64,000 bases of DNA. It comes from Echinarachnius parma (taxonomy: Eukaryota; Echinodermata; Echinoidea; Clypeasteroida; Echinarachniidae). Of this stretch, positions 42,401-54,400 are shown in pieces. The DNA lies in assembly GCA_037951105.1 (NCBI GenBank), contig JBAMJV010003047.1, positions 124,001-188,000 on the forward strand, written 5' to 3'. The position numbers and the translations under genes are program-made. The notes under the pieces were generated by a model that saw only the letters and a program-made list of their open reading frames with translations, had not been told where the DNA came from and ran no database searches. Every line of letters begins with the position of its first letter. Position 1 is the stretch's first letter.

Positions 42401-45400
42401 TATAAAGAGTACTCTCGTTTCTCTTTTGCTCTTTATAATACGTTAACTTCAACATTATGTGCCAATATGGATGACACAGTGCTTTTTTTATAATATACAA
42501 CTTCCTGTTATTTTCTATGAGTGTTGATTTTTATACATTCAGACAAATATTTTATGGAGGACTGGAAAAACAATCATGACCTATGGAGTCTGGGGGACAT
42601 AATCTCATAATCTCTTTCTGTAAAACAAAAATACAGTAAATTAAATACTTGGTTACTGCCACTTTGAGGAAGGATATTATATTCTCTCTAGCGGAGAGAT
42701 TATAGTTTGAGTAGAGAGAAGCAATTTAATATAGAATACTGAAAAGATTATCATTTTCAATACTGCTCATTTTTGTTTGTTAAATGTTGATATATACATA
42801 CACATAACTGTTTTTATGGATACACCGCTATAAGAATAATGAATTACATGGAATATATTATACATGCTAGGGCAGAGCTCTTATTTAACAGTGGCAAACT
42901 GGCCTGGCACCACTTAAAATTAGATTTAAGCTACCAACATTTCTTAGATTTTTCTCAGATTTTACTTGCCCGAAGGGGCAACCAAATATAACAGATTTTT
43001 AATTTGTTTTTCTTTATTTTGGGCAACAACAATTAGAGAAATATTGTATTTACATGTACTTGCTCAACTCTGACACATTATAAAAGGAAAAGGGATAATT
43101 TCTAGCAGTCTAGTCGATGTTATTGTTTCTTGATGGTTTTTATTATTTGTTTTACCCAATACAAATATATAACTTGGCCTTTGCCATCCATTTACAATTG
43201 ACCTTGCACCAGTTTACATTATAATAGGTAACTAGGACTCGATGCTTACATAAAATGTATATAACTTGAGTACATCTGCCCAATGCAATATGGCTAATGA
43301 CAGAATATTCAATTTGGGAATAGAATGGAAGCTAATATATGTTACTTGGTACTATTGATAAACACAAGAATATTCTTTTCGCTAATGAATGACCATTGCC
43401 TTCCTTTTCATAACTTCCTGTCGGTTAAAGGGGTAGTCCGGGCCTGATATAACTATTCGTTTTTTGAATAAGCAGAACAAGACGAATGATTGGTGAAAAT
43501 TTGATCAAAATCGGACAAGAAACACGGGAGTTATACCTGTTTGAACATTATGTAATAATGAGCGATCGTTTCAAAATTGCCGCCATATGCAACCTCATTC
43601 ACGAGCATCTCGCCATGGCTTTAGTACATGAAAATACACTTATTTCTCATTTTTCGATGCTAAAAATTAACTTTTCTCTCCTTTTTTCACGAATTCATAA
43701 AAGAATATCGATGGGGCAACCTCATTTGAATGTGTAAGCTCATAAATTTGCTTTGTTATAAAGAAAATTTAAATTTTGTTAAATTTCCATGTAGAAGTCA
43801 AAATGGCTGCAGCTCGCAAGTGACGTCACGATCGATAGCAATTGCGAACGATACTAAAAATCGGAGCAAAGTTCGTCCTGTCATAACTTTTTTATTGCTT
43901 ATCCGTTTTGGCTCAAATTTTCGATCCCGATTCTTCATATTCACCTCATTTTATAGCAAATATCACATTTCTGGGGTGGAATTCCTCTTTAATAACTAAA
44001 ATCTCTATTAAAAATTAACTTCAAGCTGAACTGGTGTTGCTTTTATGACTTCAATACTCTGCTTTTCAATTTAATGAATGTCTTTGTTTTTTCACAACCA
44101 CTTTTCTCTAATTATATAATACACTTTTTTGTGTACTTGATATTTGTTATCTTTCCTAGGAATGTGTACATTTATAGAGAATATATGATTATTCATGCAG
44201 AAAATATGTAATAACGATTGTATCTGTTAACTTGTGTACATATCCAGTATATCGCAACTACATATTAAAACTATGTCATAATTCGTAGTTCTCCGTAAGG
44301 GAAACCAAATCAAATAGTATAGTCAAAGTTTTGCAGCATTTAGGAGCCAGCAATGTGTAAATAGTTTAAAAGAACAATTCATTTATAATTGATCACATAA
44401 ATCTGGCAGCTTCCTGTCCATACGATCAGTTTACTTCCTTTCTTTCCGTTATTTCGAAGTCCAGATTTTATGGAAAATTATAGCCACTTTGTTTAAATTG
44501 GGGACATGTATTTTAATGTTAATAAGTGCAAATGCGAACTTTGAGTTAATGACCCTATAATACCTATAATGCCCTCAAAGAGCGTGTTAATATGACAATT
44601 CTAGCCGTGATTACATTTTGTGCTGCCATCATACTGTCAGTGATTTAGTTTTTAAGTTAAAGAACATAATGTTTGTCTCCCATTTTTTGTTGTCGTACAT
44701 GATTTTCAATCAACATATTTAATCGTGTCATCTAGACAAATATCTAAGCTGTGATTTTGGAATGTTTAAATTCTGGAGAACACCTATTGAAGTCAAATGA
44801 TTTTCATCAACTATATTATTCCAACCATTATGTCAGACATAAATGTTTCATAGAAGTAACAAATGGGCCATCTATGTTTTCGTTTTAGACTACTGTAATA
44901 ATGTTTAATAGGTACTATACATTAATGCATTACATTGAAAAGTCGTTCTGTTAATACAAGTCCATGCAAGTATGTCGATATGGGGTGAAAATTAATTAGG
45001 AAGTTTGTGTGATTCACTTGAGAGAGCTGTGAAATGCCGAGACTTGTGGAATTAATGAAACAGATTAGATTGGTTAATATCTGTGGATTATCCCTTTCCT
45101 CTCTATCTTCCGGGATAGTTGCAAGTAAGAGAGTAATGTATTTTAACCCCTTGATTATGGGAACCGGGTGGGTTATGTACAAAGTCTATAATAATAATAA
45201 TAATAATAATAGAGATTTATATAGCGCATATTGCAAAAAGCCTCTAAGCGCTTAAACATATTTCAGAATCTTGAAGGGAACGGGTTAATTGCTTGTGTTT
45301 GATTGTGCAGACATGGATACTGTGCTAGGGCCTATCACATGCAAATCTGTATGTTTTTGGTGTATTTGGTTTGAAATGCAAGAAGATCTCAAATGCACTT

Positions 45401-48400
45401 GACATGTAGTTTATCATATTGTTAATTGAGGGTGTTTTTAAAGTTTATATATAATATTTCCTGTAGAGCATTGAGTAATTGTATTAAAAGTATTAATGTA
45501 TCTCATTAATGATAGTTGAAATTGGTGCACTCAAAATCTTAGTAATGTTGCGCTTATTTGGTATACAGGTTTGACTATATAACTTCAACACCTCTTTATT
45601 ACAAGTGGGCTTGTGGTAAACATGTGCTTCAAGCTTGGCACCCTGGGATATCTCGCACATCCTTCACTTTTCACTGCCTAAATCTCTCTAAATATCTTTA
45701 TCGTTCCAACTTTCTTATAATCCCTAACCCCCCCCCCCCCCCCCTCCTCATTTTCTAGGATGGAGAAGACGATGACGATCTTACCTCAGAGGTGAATGTT
45801 TCTTCCTTTAGTGTTTTTCGTCTGTTTTTTTTGTGCATTTGTGAACCAAAAAACAAACAGGAATTGTGGCTAATATTTTGCTTATCTATTCTTGCATGAA
45901 ATTCTGTGTCCATGTTATGTGTCTTTGTACTACCTTGTTTAATTAATGTATTCCCTTCTGTTATTTTGTTGTTGCTATTCCCTTTAACAAATATATTTTT
46001 CAATCTATGAATAAAGGAAGATTCAAGAATATCTATCACCTACAAAGTATCTTATCAATAATTACTTTCATAAATCATCATGAATAAACTTTCTGCCTTT
46101 TATTTCTATTTTCAATATAGTTGAGTAACCCTTTTATGAACAATCCTTCAAAGGTCTTAATATTTCCTTTATAAAAACAATAACATTTTAAATGTCTGCA
46201 AAAAAAAAGAAAAAGAAGAGGAACATTAGACGAACATTGATTTTAAAAAATAAAATTAATTTACACCTTTCTATTCACATGTAAGGTAGAAATTACAAAA
46301 TCTTAGATGCAATACATTTAAAAATGTGAAATACAAGCAGAAAAATTATTTAGTTGAAAACAAAAACGGATACAATGCCATTTACTCATATTAATAATGC
46401 AAAAACAGGTCCCAACTAATGGAAAATGATTCATCATCCTATATTGTACAAACATAGCACAGTTTGCCATTAAACATGAATGCATGCACATGTATTATAT
46501 GTGTATGTATGCATATATAATTACAACACAATTATTTTAATCAATACATATGCAAGTATAAATAATTATAACATGTATTAGTCTGTATGCACTTTCAGCA
46601 TGAAAGAGTGACTGATATATCAATTACAATTAGAGTCGTATATGTATAATCCTTCATTATTAGATCATTGTATTTATATTCCTGAATATGGTAACTTGTG
46701 TATGACTTGTATGTGTGATATTTGTTATGAGTCTAGCAGTGTGCTTTGTGTGTAGTGTTTAGTCATTTTTTTTTGCATTGTCATTTTTAGTTAGAAATGT
46801 ATGTATGCATTTTATATGTAGATCTAGCTGTATGATATGAAAATATTTTCTCCCGACAATGTTTGCTTTTTATTGAACCTTATTACCAAGCTTGTTGTTT
46901 GCGTTTGACTGCAGTCTAGTTAGTGCATGCATATGTTTTTCTTTTATTGCATTTTTATGTCGTGTTAAATCTGTGATTATATATGCATGTTTTTATAAGA
47001 ATGACACAATGTAAAAAAAAAAAAGTAGGTGTTGCAAATCAATATGATGTATGCTTCCTTAATGAAGCATAACATGTTGTTGCACTTAAAAGGCAAAATG
47101 GAATTCACAAATATGAGTATACAAATAAGTACATGTATAAGTTAAGTATACATATATTATAGTGATGTACCGTAAACCGGGGTGACTTTGGCACCCGGGG
47201 TGACTTTGGCCACTTTTTGAGATGAATGTATTTTCATCAAGCATCACTTTTCAGAACAAATTTCTTATTGTTTCTAATGTAGTCCTATAGGATAATGTTT
47301 AGAATACAAAATTAGTTCTGAAGAGTGAGACCTGATGAAAATACATCCTTCTAAAAAAGTGGCAAAAGTCACCCCGGGTGCCAAAGTCACCCCGGTTTAC
47401 GGTACTAGTATTAGTAGACATTTTGTTGCATGACGGCAATAAATTGTTGGCTAAAATGAATGTACAATACCTTATTTACATACTGCAATTTACATAGATT
47501 TTGTTATCATTACTTTGACGTACATTGTATTTTAGTACCAGAATTCCTGCAAAATCATATGTTTAATGTTATATTTAATATCATTTGCCCTGACTGAAAG
47601 TAGAATTATGATCCATTAATCTTGCTGTTGACTTCAGATGTATTCATAGTTCATGAATAATGCTGCCGCAATCATACGTTGTTTAAAGGGACTTAGTAAC
47701 ATTGTCCAAATCCTCAAAATAAAATTGTAATTCTAGCGGTTCCTTTATACCTTGTTGTATTCGTATTAACAATAAAATCATGGGACAGCTTTCGGTTTTT
47801 CAAATTTCCCTTTCATTACAAAGATATGTATGATTGAAGTATTTAGATAAGAAAATCTCCGGGCGAGATTTTCATCCCTGTACAAAGTGAATGCAGTGAG
47901 TTGGTGAATATCACCCAATATCACTTTGCATTTTCGCTCATTACTTGGCCATACATTGTCCATTTGACCTGAAATTTTCACACAATACCCTGAGGACATA
48001 TGGGATAACAACAGTATACATTGCATCAACCATTCATCAGTTTTTGCACATCTCAACAAAGTTACTAGATCCCTTTAATAGTATAATATAGGTCAAAATG
48101 CTAAGTGATGGAATTTTCCGCTGGGTAGTTTATTCCATTATTTATGAGGCTATGGGGCTCCTAAATCATATTGCAAACCACATATCTTTTCTGATGTTAG
48201 GATTTTTAAACTTTTGATATTGAATAGCCATTTACTGTCTAGTTAACCGAGGGCTCAACTCTAGCGCTTGCCCTGTTGCCCGGGGCAAGTAAAGATTGAT
48301 GTCGGGCAAGTAACATTTCATAAATGGTCTCATTTGGTTGCCCATCTGGGCAACTAGAATAGAATAATGTAATTGTTTAAATGCGTAACTCTCATCTAGA

Positions 48401-51400
48401 AGTAAGCAGCCAAGTAAGTCTTTTGATCGAGCAAGTAAAAGTCAAGTTATGATTCTGCTTGCCCAAACGGGCCAATAGACAAATGTGCTAATGTGGAGCC
48501 TTACCCTTTGAGACTACATGTACTTGATTTTGGTATATAACCTGCATTTGCCATAGACCTGGGTATTTTCTCTTCTGGACCTGTCCTGAATGATTTGACC
48601 CATAAAGGTGGTTTGAACTCCTTGGTATAACATGCTTGCTTATATTTTGGGGACCAGTCCTGAATGGGGTAACTAAAATCTCTCCATTTGTATATGTGAC
48701 TGGCTATAGCAAAACCCTGCTCTTGTCGGTAATTCATGTTTTGGAGAAATGGGCAATTTAAGTTCCCATAATGTGTGTAAAAGACCTTTGATTGTAAAAT
48801 TGAAACAATTGTATCTTCACCAATTATTGACCAATTTGTTAGAACAAAGCATCAAATGAAAGCTTGTGATAAGGCCTTTCTAATGGTATACAGAAATCTA
48901 CAATTTGATTTTTACCTACAAGTGCAGGGTTTTGCTATAGCCGGTCATATATAGGTTAGAGATTAATGGGGAAGCAAAGTGCTATATTATTTCCGTTTTA
49001 TCTTCCTCCATAGTCATTAGTTGTGTTAAAGATATGTTTTTTTGTGTGAAGTTATTGACAAAATACTCTTATGAAGTATATTATACTTGCGCTATTTAGT
49101 TTTGACATCTTTTGCTAAAATGAGGATGTGTATAATTAAACAGGATATGCAGTTTATTGGCCTTTCTGCTCTTCCTATTCATATAGAAATATGTTTATTT
49201 CCATTTCCATATTTGAGATATTATGCATGGGATAGAAGCTATACAAATACTCTACATTCTGAATAGATTATATTGAGTGAATCCAAATATTTTACAGAGA
49301 CACTCCCATATTTAATCATGGGTATTGTTACAATATTAATGGAATTTTCTACAAAAAAATGTTTGTGTGAAATCACAATAAGCTTTATATGTGAAAAAGA
49401 AAAGAAAATGGGACTAATAAAGTAGCTTCCTTTTTTTTTGGAAATTCCCCAAGAATTCACCGTACTTGTAATAAGTATAAGAACACCTTTTCATTATGTT
49501 CAGCAGTAAAACAGAAAAAAGGAAATGTGATGAAAAGCTTTGTTGACTACAAAAGTATGAAATCAAGTGAAAACATGTGCCACTTGGCTTATAACAGCGG
49601 GCCTAGTGACATTCAAATTATATTCCTACATTAACCATCCATTGTATTCAAATTATACATGTAACTACATAATATTGATAAGTGTATTTAACATGTAAGC
49701 TTCCTGAACATTTAGCTTGTGTCAATTGTCATTTTGTATTGTATTATTGCATGCTTGTTTGATTTATATGTGAGGAGTTGCTATTGTAGAATTGATTGTG
49801 ATATTCACTTTTAATGGCTGCTTACTAGTAGTCTTCCTTGACTTGGTTGTACATGTACATGCATTTAATTAATTACATGGCATGATAAAAGCACTTGTGT
49901 CCAAGATAAGATATGTTCAATTAGAAAATTTGACCTGATTTTATCAGCCTATTCCAGCTAAAATACTCTGAATTTTGCAGTGTGAGTATAAATTGAGTTG
50001 TTAATTATTTTTGGTAATCCGGAAGAAATTGTAATACAAAATGTTATATATATCTCATACTCGGGAACGTAGAGTATATATCTGGCATACGCTGATAAAA
50101 TCAGGTCACATTTTCTGTCATAGCACTTAGAATTCATACGTAATGGCCCTGATTCACAAAGGAGGTTTATTCAAACCATGGTTTAAACTAAGCCTGGGTC
50201 GGAACGGACGGAATACCGGAATCCGTCCGGTGTGTGCGTGTTCCGGTAATGTTTTCTCCATTCCGGTATTCCGATGAAAATCACGGAAAACCTCTTTTTC
50301 CTCAAAAATTCATATTTTGTAGTAGAAAACTAACAGAAGAAAACAAATGACAAAAAAGTACAAGAAAGACGATGTCGAATGCAACTTACAACGACAAGAA
50401 ATCCGCTGCGTTTATATGAAAGCCGATCTAACGATCGACTAGGCTAGCTACCCCGGCGCGCCCCGCACAGTCATGCAGCTGCTAGCGCTATCAGTCAGAG
50501 CTAGCTAGCTGCGCCGTACCATATATGTCATCAAAACGTTTCTCAAACGTTGACATCCAGTCCGCCCTCTATCGATATCGGTACTAATAATGCTCCGACA
50601 CAGCCAGCCATATCACTTGTATACTTTGTGTGCAGGTTATGGGTCTATTTTCTTGCGCGAGATCGATCCGCCGGGAATTGGGGAAATCCCCAGCGGATGG
50701 ATCTCGCGTAGGAAAATAGACCCTATAGCCTGCATGCAAAGTATAAGTTAGTGTTGACTTATTCGTGTCGTTGTATTAGCTTCAGTTCATGCAGTTTCGA
50801 GCGAGTTAGAAAATGTTCGAGATATAATCAGCGCATTTTTGTTGTTGCTGTTTTTGCAGGTAATTGTTCTCGTATTTATTTTAAAAGCCATACAAACATG
50901 TAAGTCAAATAAGAGACATTTTCGTTCCTTTTCGGCACTTTTTAAGAGTGCAACTTGCTTGCAAAGTCAAGGCAGTTGAGTTGGCCTGTCTCGCAGCGCG
51001 GGGCCTGCATGCCTGCGCTGCCGAAACCATGGCAGACCTTCTAGTGCGTGTTCGTTCCGTATCATTCATTGGCCGATTTTTTTTTTATCGGAACACCGGA
51101 TTCCGACCGGCACAACACCGGCGGATTCCGGAACAAAAAAATTCCGACATGACTCAGGCTTAGTTTAAACCATGGTCTACATCTATGGAGTGCTGCTTGT
51201 AGACAAGTAAAACAATTTCTAATTTCTAATGCTATGACTGTTAGTGCTTACTAACCAGCAAATTTTACCATCTGAGAAGACGAACATTTATTTGGTGCCT
51301 TTAGTAAATGTGTAGCATCAACATTGTTAACAAGTAAGGAGCTTAAATTATTTCTCCATCAGTTTACAAATGGCACTCCATAGATGTAGACCATGGTTTA

Positions 51401-54400
51401 AACCATGGTTTGTACAAACCTCCTTTGTGAATCCTAGCCCTTGTGTTTTCTATTAAACCAGGAAGCTGACATGTGTCAAGTGAGGATTTATTCACAAAAC
51501 AGGCCATTAAAATCACTCCAGGAAATTTTACAGGATTACATTGAATATATGTCAGTATTTTATCTCCAATATCCTGTGATAATCGATTTCATGTATATTC
51601 ATTTTCAGTTGAAGGTTTTATTTCTTCTCAGTTCGCACACATATATATTATTATGACATTGTTTAAAATATATGTATTTATATATATAAAACTATCAAAT
51701 GTTTGACAAAGATACTTTTCTCCTCACATAATTCTGTCTTTTGACGAAGGAGAGTACCCATCTTACAAACGTATCTTCAAATGTGACAAAGTTTTTCCTC
51801 TTTGTCACATTATTGTGTCTCTGCGATGTTGCTTTCAAGAGTAAAGAAAATCATAATTCAACCTTTTCATTAAGAAAATTGTCAAATGATACAATTTTTC
51901 TTTCTACCAGGAGCGAGCTCATAAGGAGAAGCAGGAACGTGACCAGAGCGTCCACGAGGAGGAGCAGCGCCGCCGCGTCATGACGCTCACCGCGCAGTTC
52001 GAACAGCAGATCAAGGCCCAGCAACAACAGCTACGTCTCCAACGAAAGGCGCGGGCCGAGCGTCAGGCCGCGTACCAGCAGGAGAAGGAGTATCGTACGA
52101 CCGCATCGCAGGCTGCGGCTGCGGCTGCTGCCTCGGCGGCGGCTCGCGCAGCGGCACGCGGCCCGGCACGCGGCCCTCAGCCGAGGTCACGTCCGGGTCA
52201 TTCATCGTCCGATGAGCCACAGGATCTGAGTCTGAACAGTACAAGGAAGCATCTCAGGCAGGCGGACGACTCGAACAAGGATAAGAAAAAGAGGGTAGGG
52301 GAAAAGGATATTGACAATGATAATGATATTTTTTATTGTAGCACCCACACATGTTCTTTGTGTAGAAATAATATTATTTGATTTGCAAATTTCACAATCA
52401 GATTGATCTTATCAAGGATAAATGGAATACTAGAGCTCATTTGCCAATTACTGTAGACAATTGTGTTATAGAAAAGCCCTCTTTAAGTTTTGATCCATGA
52501 GAAAAATTGAAGAACACAAGTTATGTATGTAAATGAAGTATTGGGAATGGAGGGTTAAACATTTCGACCTTTTCACCTAACATACTCACATTTATTTGAT
52601 TCTCACAGAAACTGGCCGACATCATCAACAATCTGTCGGCGCAGCAAACGTCCACGAGCTACGCCACGTCTTCCCCTCTTCCAGGTTACGACTCCCTCCC
52701 CCGTTCCTCGACCGGTACACCCACCGGGATGAGCCTCCTCAACAACGGGCTGAACGACAGCGAGCTGGGCTCCAACAGGGACGATAGCGAGAGAGGCACG
52801 CCAGCTTCCTTTGCAAATGGTAAGAAAATAATTTGGACATGTTTGTGTTTGTGATGGTGGTGGCGGTGATGAAGTTGATGTTGCTGGTGATAATAATAGT
52901 AATGGTGGTGATGATGGTGATAAGGAGGATGATGATGATGATGATAGTGATGATGATGAGGTGAATGATTGTTATGATGATAATGACAATGGCAGTGATG
53001 ATTAAGAGGAGAATGAGTATGATGATGATGATGGGGATCATCTTCGATGAAGGAGAAGATTATGATAATTAAGAGTTGTGCTAGAATTATCAATCAGTTC
53101 TGACAATAAAGCAACATGTTTTATTGTTCACATGACCGTTATCCCTTCCCAGGGTCCTCTCTGTCGGCGAGTGACATGGATGACGGAGACGGGAACAGCA
53201 GCAACGTGGACAGCGAATCCATGACCCTCGACTCTGGAAGCAGTACCCCTATACCCATCAGGATGACCCTCAAGCGACCTCACGACATGATCCCGTATTT
53301 AACTCAGATGCGTGAGTTTCCATGGCAACGTAACTATACAAAGAACAATTGTTTGAAATCGGTGTAGACCTTACGTAGTGATGTCACGGGATGCAAAATT
53401 TTGTCTGGACTATGCACCAAACTAAAGTGTGCAAGCTGGCATGGAAATGCAACTATTCTAAAGAAAATCTAACGCTAGGGGCAAATGTTTTACTGGGGGG
53501 TGTTTCACAAAGATTCAAAGTTGAACTTAAACTCTTAATTGGACCTCACTATTATGGAAAGCTGTTAGTTTCATTGTAAATCATTGAAACAGTTCTTTTT
53601 AAAATGCATACATTTTGATAAAAACAGTAATATTTGTTATTATCAAGTTGCCTTGAAGTAATTGTTATACATTTTTGTTAGAAGTCTCAAATAATTGCAT
53701 TTGAATGTGTGTTTATTCCAAGTTTGCGAATGGCCTACCATAATTTTAAGGTCATCTTGGAATTTAAGTTCAACTTTATAGTATCTTTGTGAAACACCTC
53801 CCATGACATCACATGTGTAAGGTTTATACACGATTCCCCCTTCACCCTGATGCATGGTAAGATCCTCTTTTACAGTATTGTTTTGTTTGTATATCTACAC
53901 ACATTAAAAAAAAAAAAATTTAATTTAGAAAATGTCCAGCATATTTGTGAACAGTTCTGTAATAAAAAAAAGATTCTAACATGCATATAATTTGGAGCTA
54001 CTTATGACTAATATGGCCATGGAAATATATGTTCACCCATCAGTGGTGTCATTGTACCTACTACTAGGATAAAAACCTCAGACAAGTTTGTCTCCCATTT
54101 CATTTCAATATAATTTAATTTTGTTTTAAATAGTTTAATATTTTGTTGTTGAAAATGTGGAATATAATTAAAATAAAATCAAATAATTTTCTAACGTTGC
54201 CTTGCCTCTTGCAGCGGCAATGAAGAGGAAACGACTCCGCGTCACCGACGAGCGGGCGGTCCGCTGGCCCCTCGCCAACGGCTGGCGAAGGCAGACCATC
54301 ATCCGTCAGCTCGGCCCCGGCGACCGCATCAAGGGAGATGTCATCTACTACGCTCCATGCGGCAAGAAGCTACGAACGTACCCGGAGGTCGTGCGGTACA

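Larger units (their letters stand above)
41268..45758 (+). other. BAZ2 intron 7
   Basis: Contains a duplicated short segment with GCACACA-CAGGTAACATGCAT (41550-41660), a GGGCAAGT relative (42867), a TTAA-ended element (43425-43992), an ATA microsatellite with a TTATATAGCGC fragment (45184-45260), and the 17-C run before exon 8. The rest is plain AT-rich sequence. Confidence 0.72.
50145..51441. mobile_element. Outer inverted-repeat element, split by an insertion
   Basis: Left CCCTGATTCACAAAGGAGGT then TTATTCAAACCATGGTTTAAAC; right end, reverse-complemented, GGCTAGGATTCACAAAGGAG then GTTTGTACAAACCATGG. Inner parts also pair (CCATGGTCTACATCTATGGA and its complement). Without the insertion it would be about 315 bases. 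Confidence 0.85.
45792..51910 (+). other. BAZ2 intron 8
   Basis: Holds a perfect-armed inverted-repeat element (47168), family A copy 2 (47683), a GGGCAAGT element (48246), and the nested element pair (50145-51441). 45792-47160 and 48500-50140 are AT-rich with no recognised exon or element. Confidence 0.74.

Noticed and set aside
43486-43737. 83-codon plus-strand ORF
   Set aside because: Lies wholly inside a TTAA-ended non-autonomous element and has no recognisable domain.
52686-53093. Minus-strand ORFs of 135 and 100 codons, very His- or Ile-rich
   Set aside because: Produced by the GAT/GGT triplet tract and by the complement of exon 10; no domain and no splice logic.
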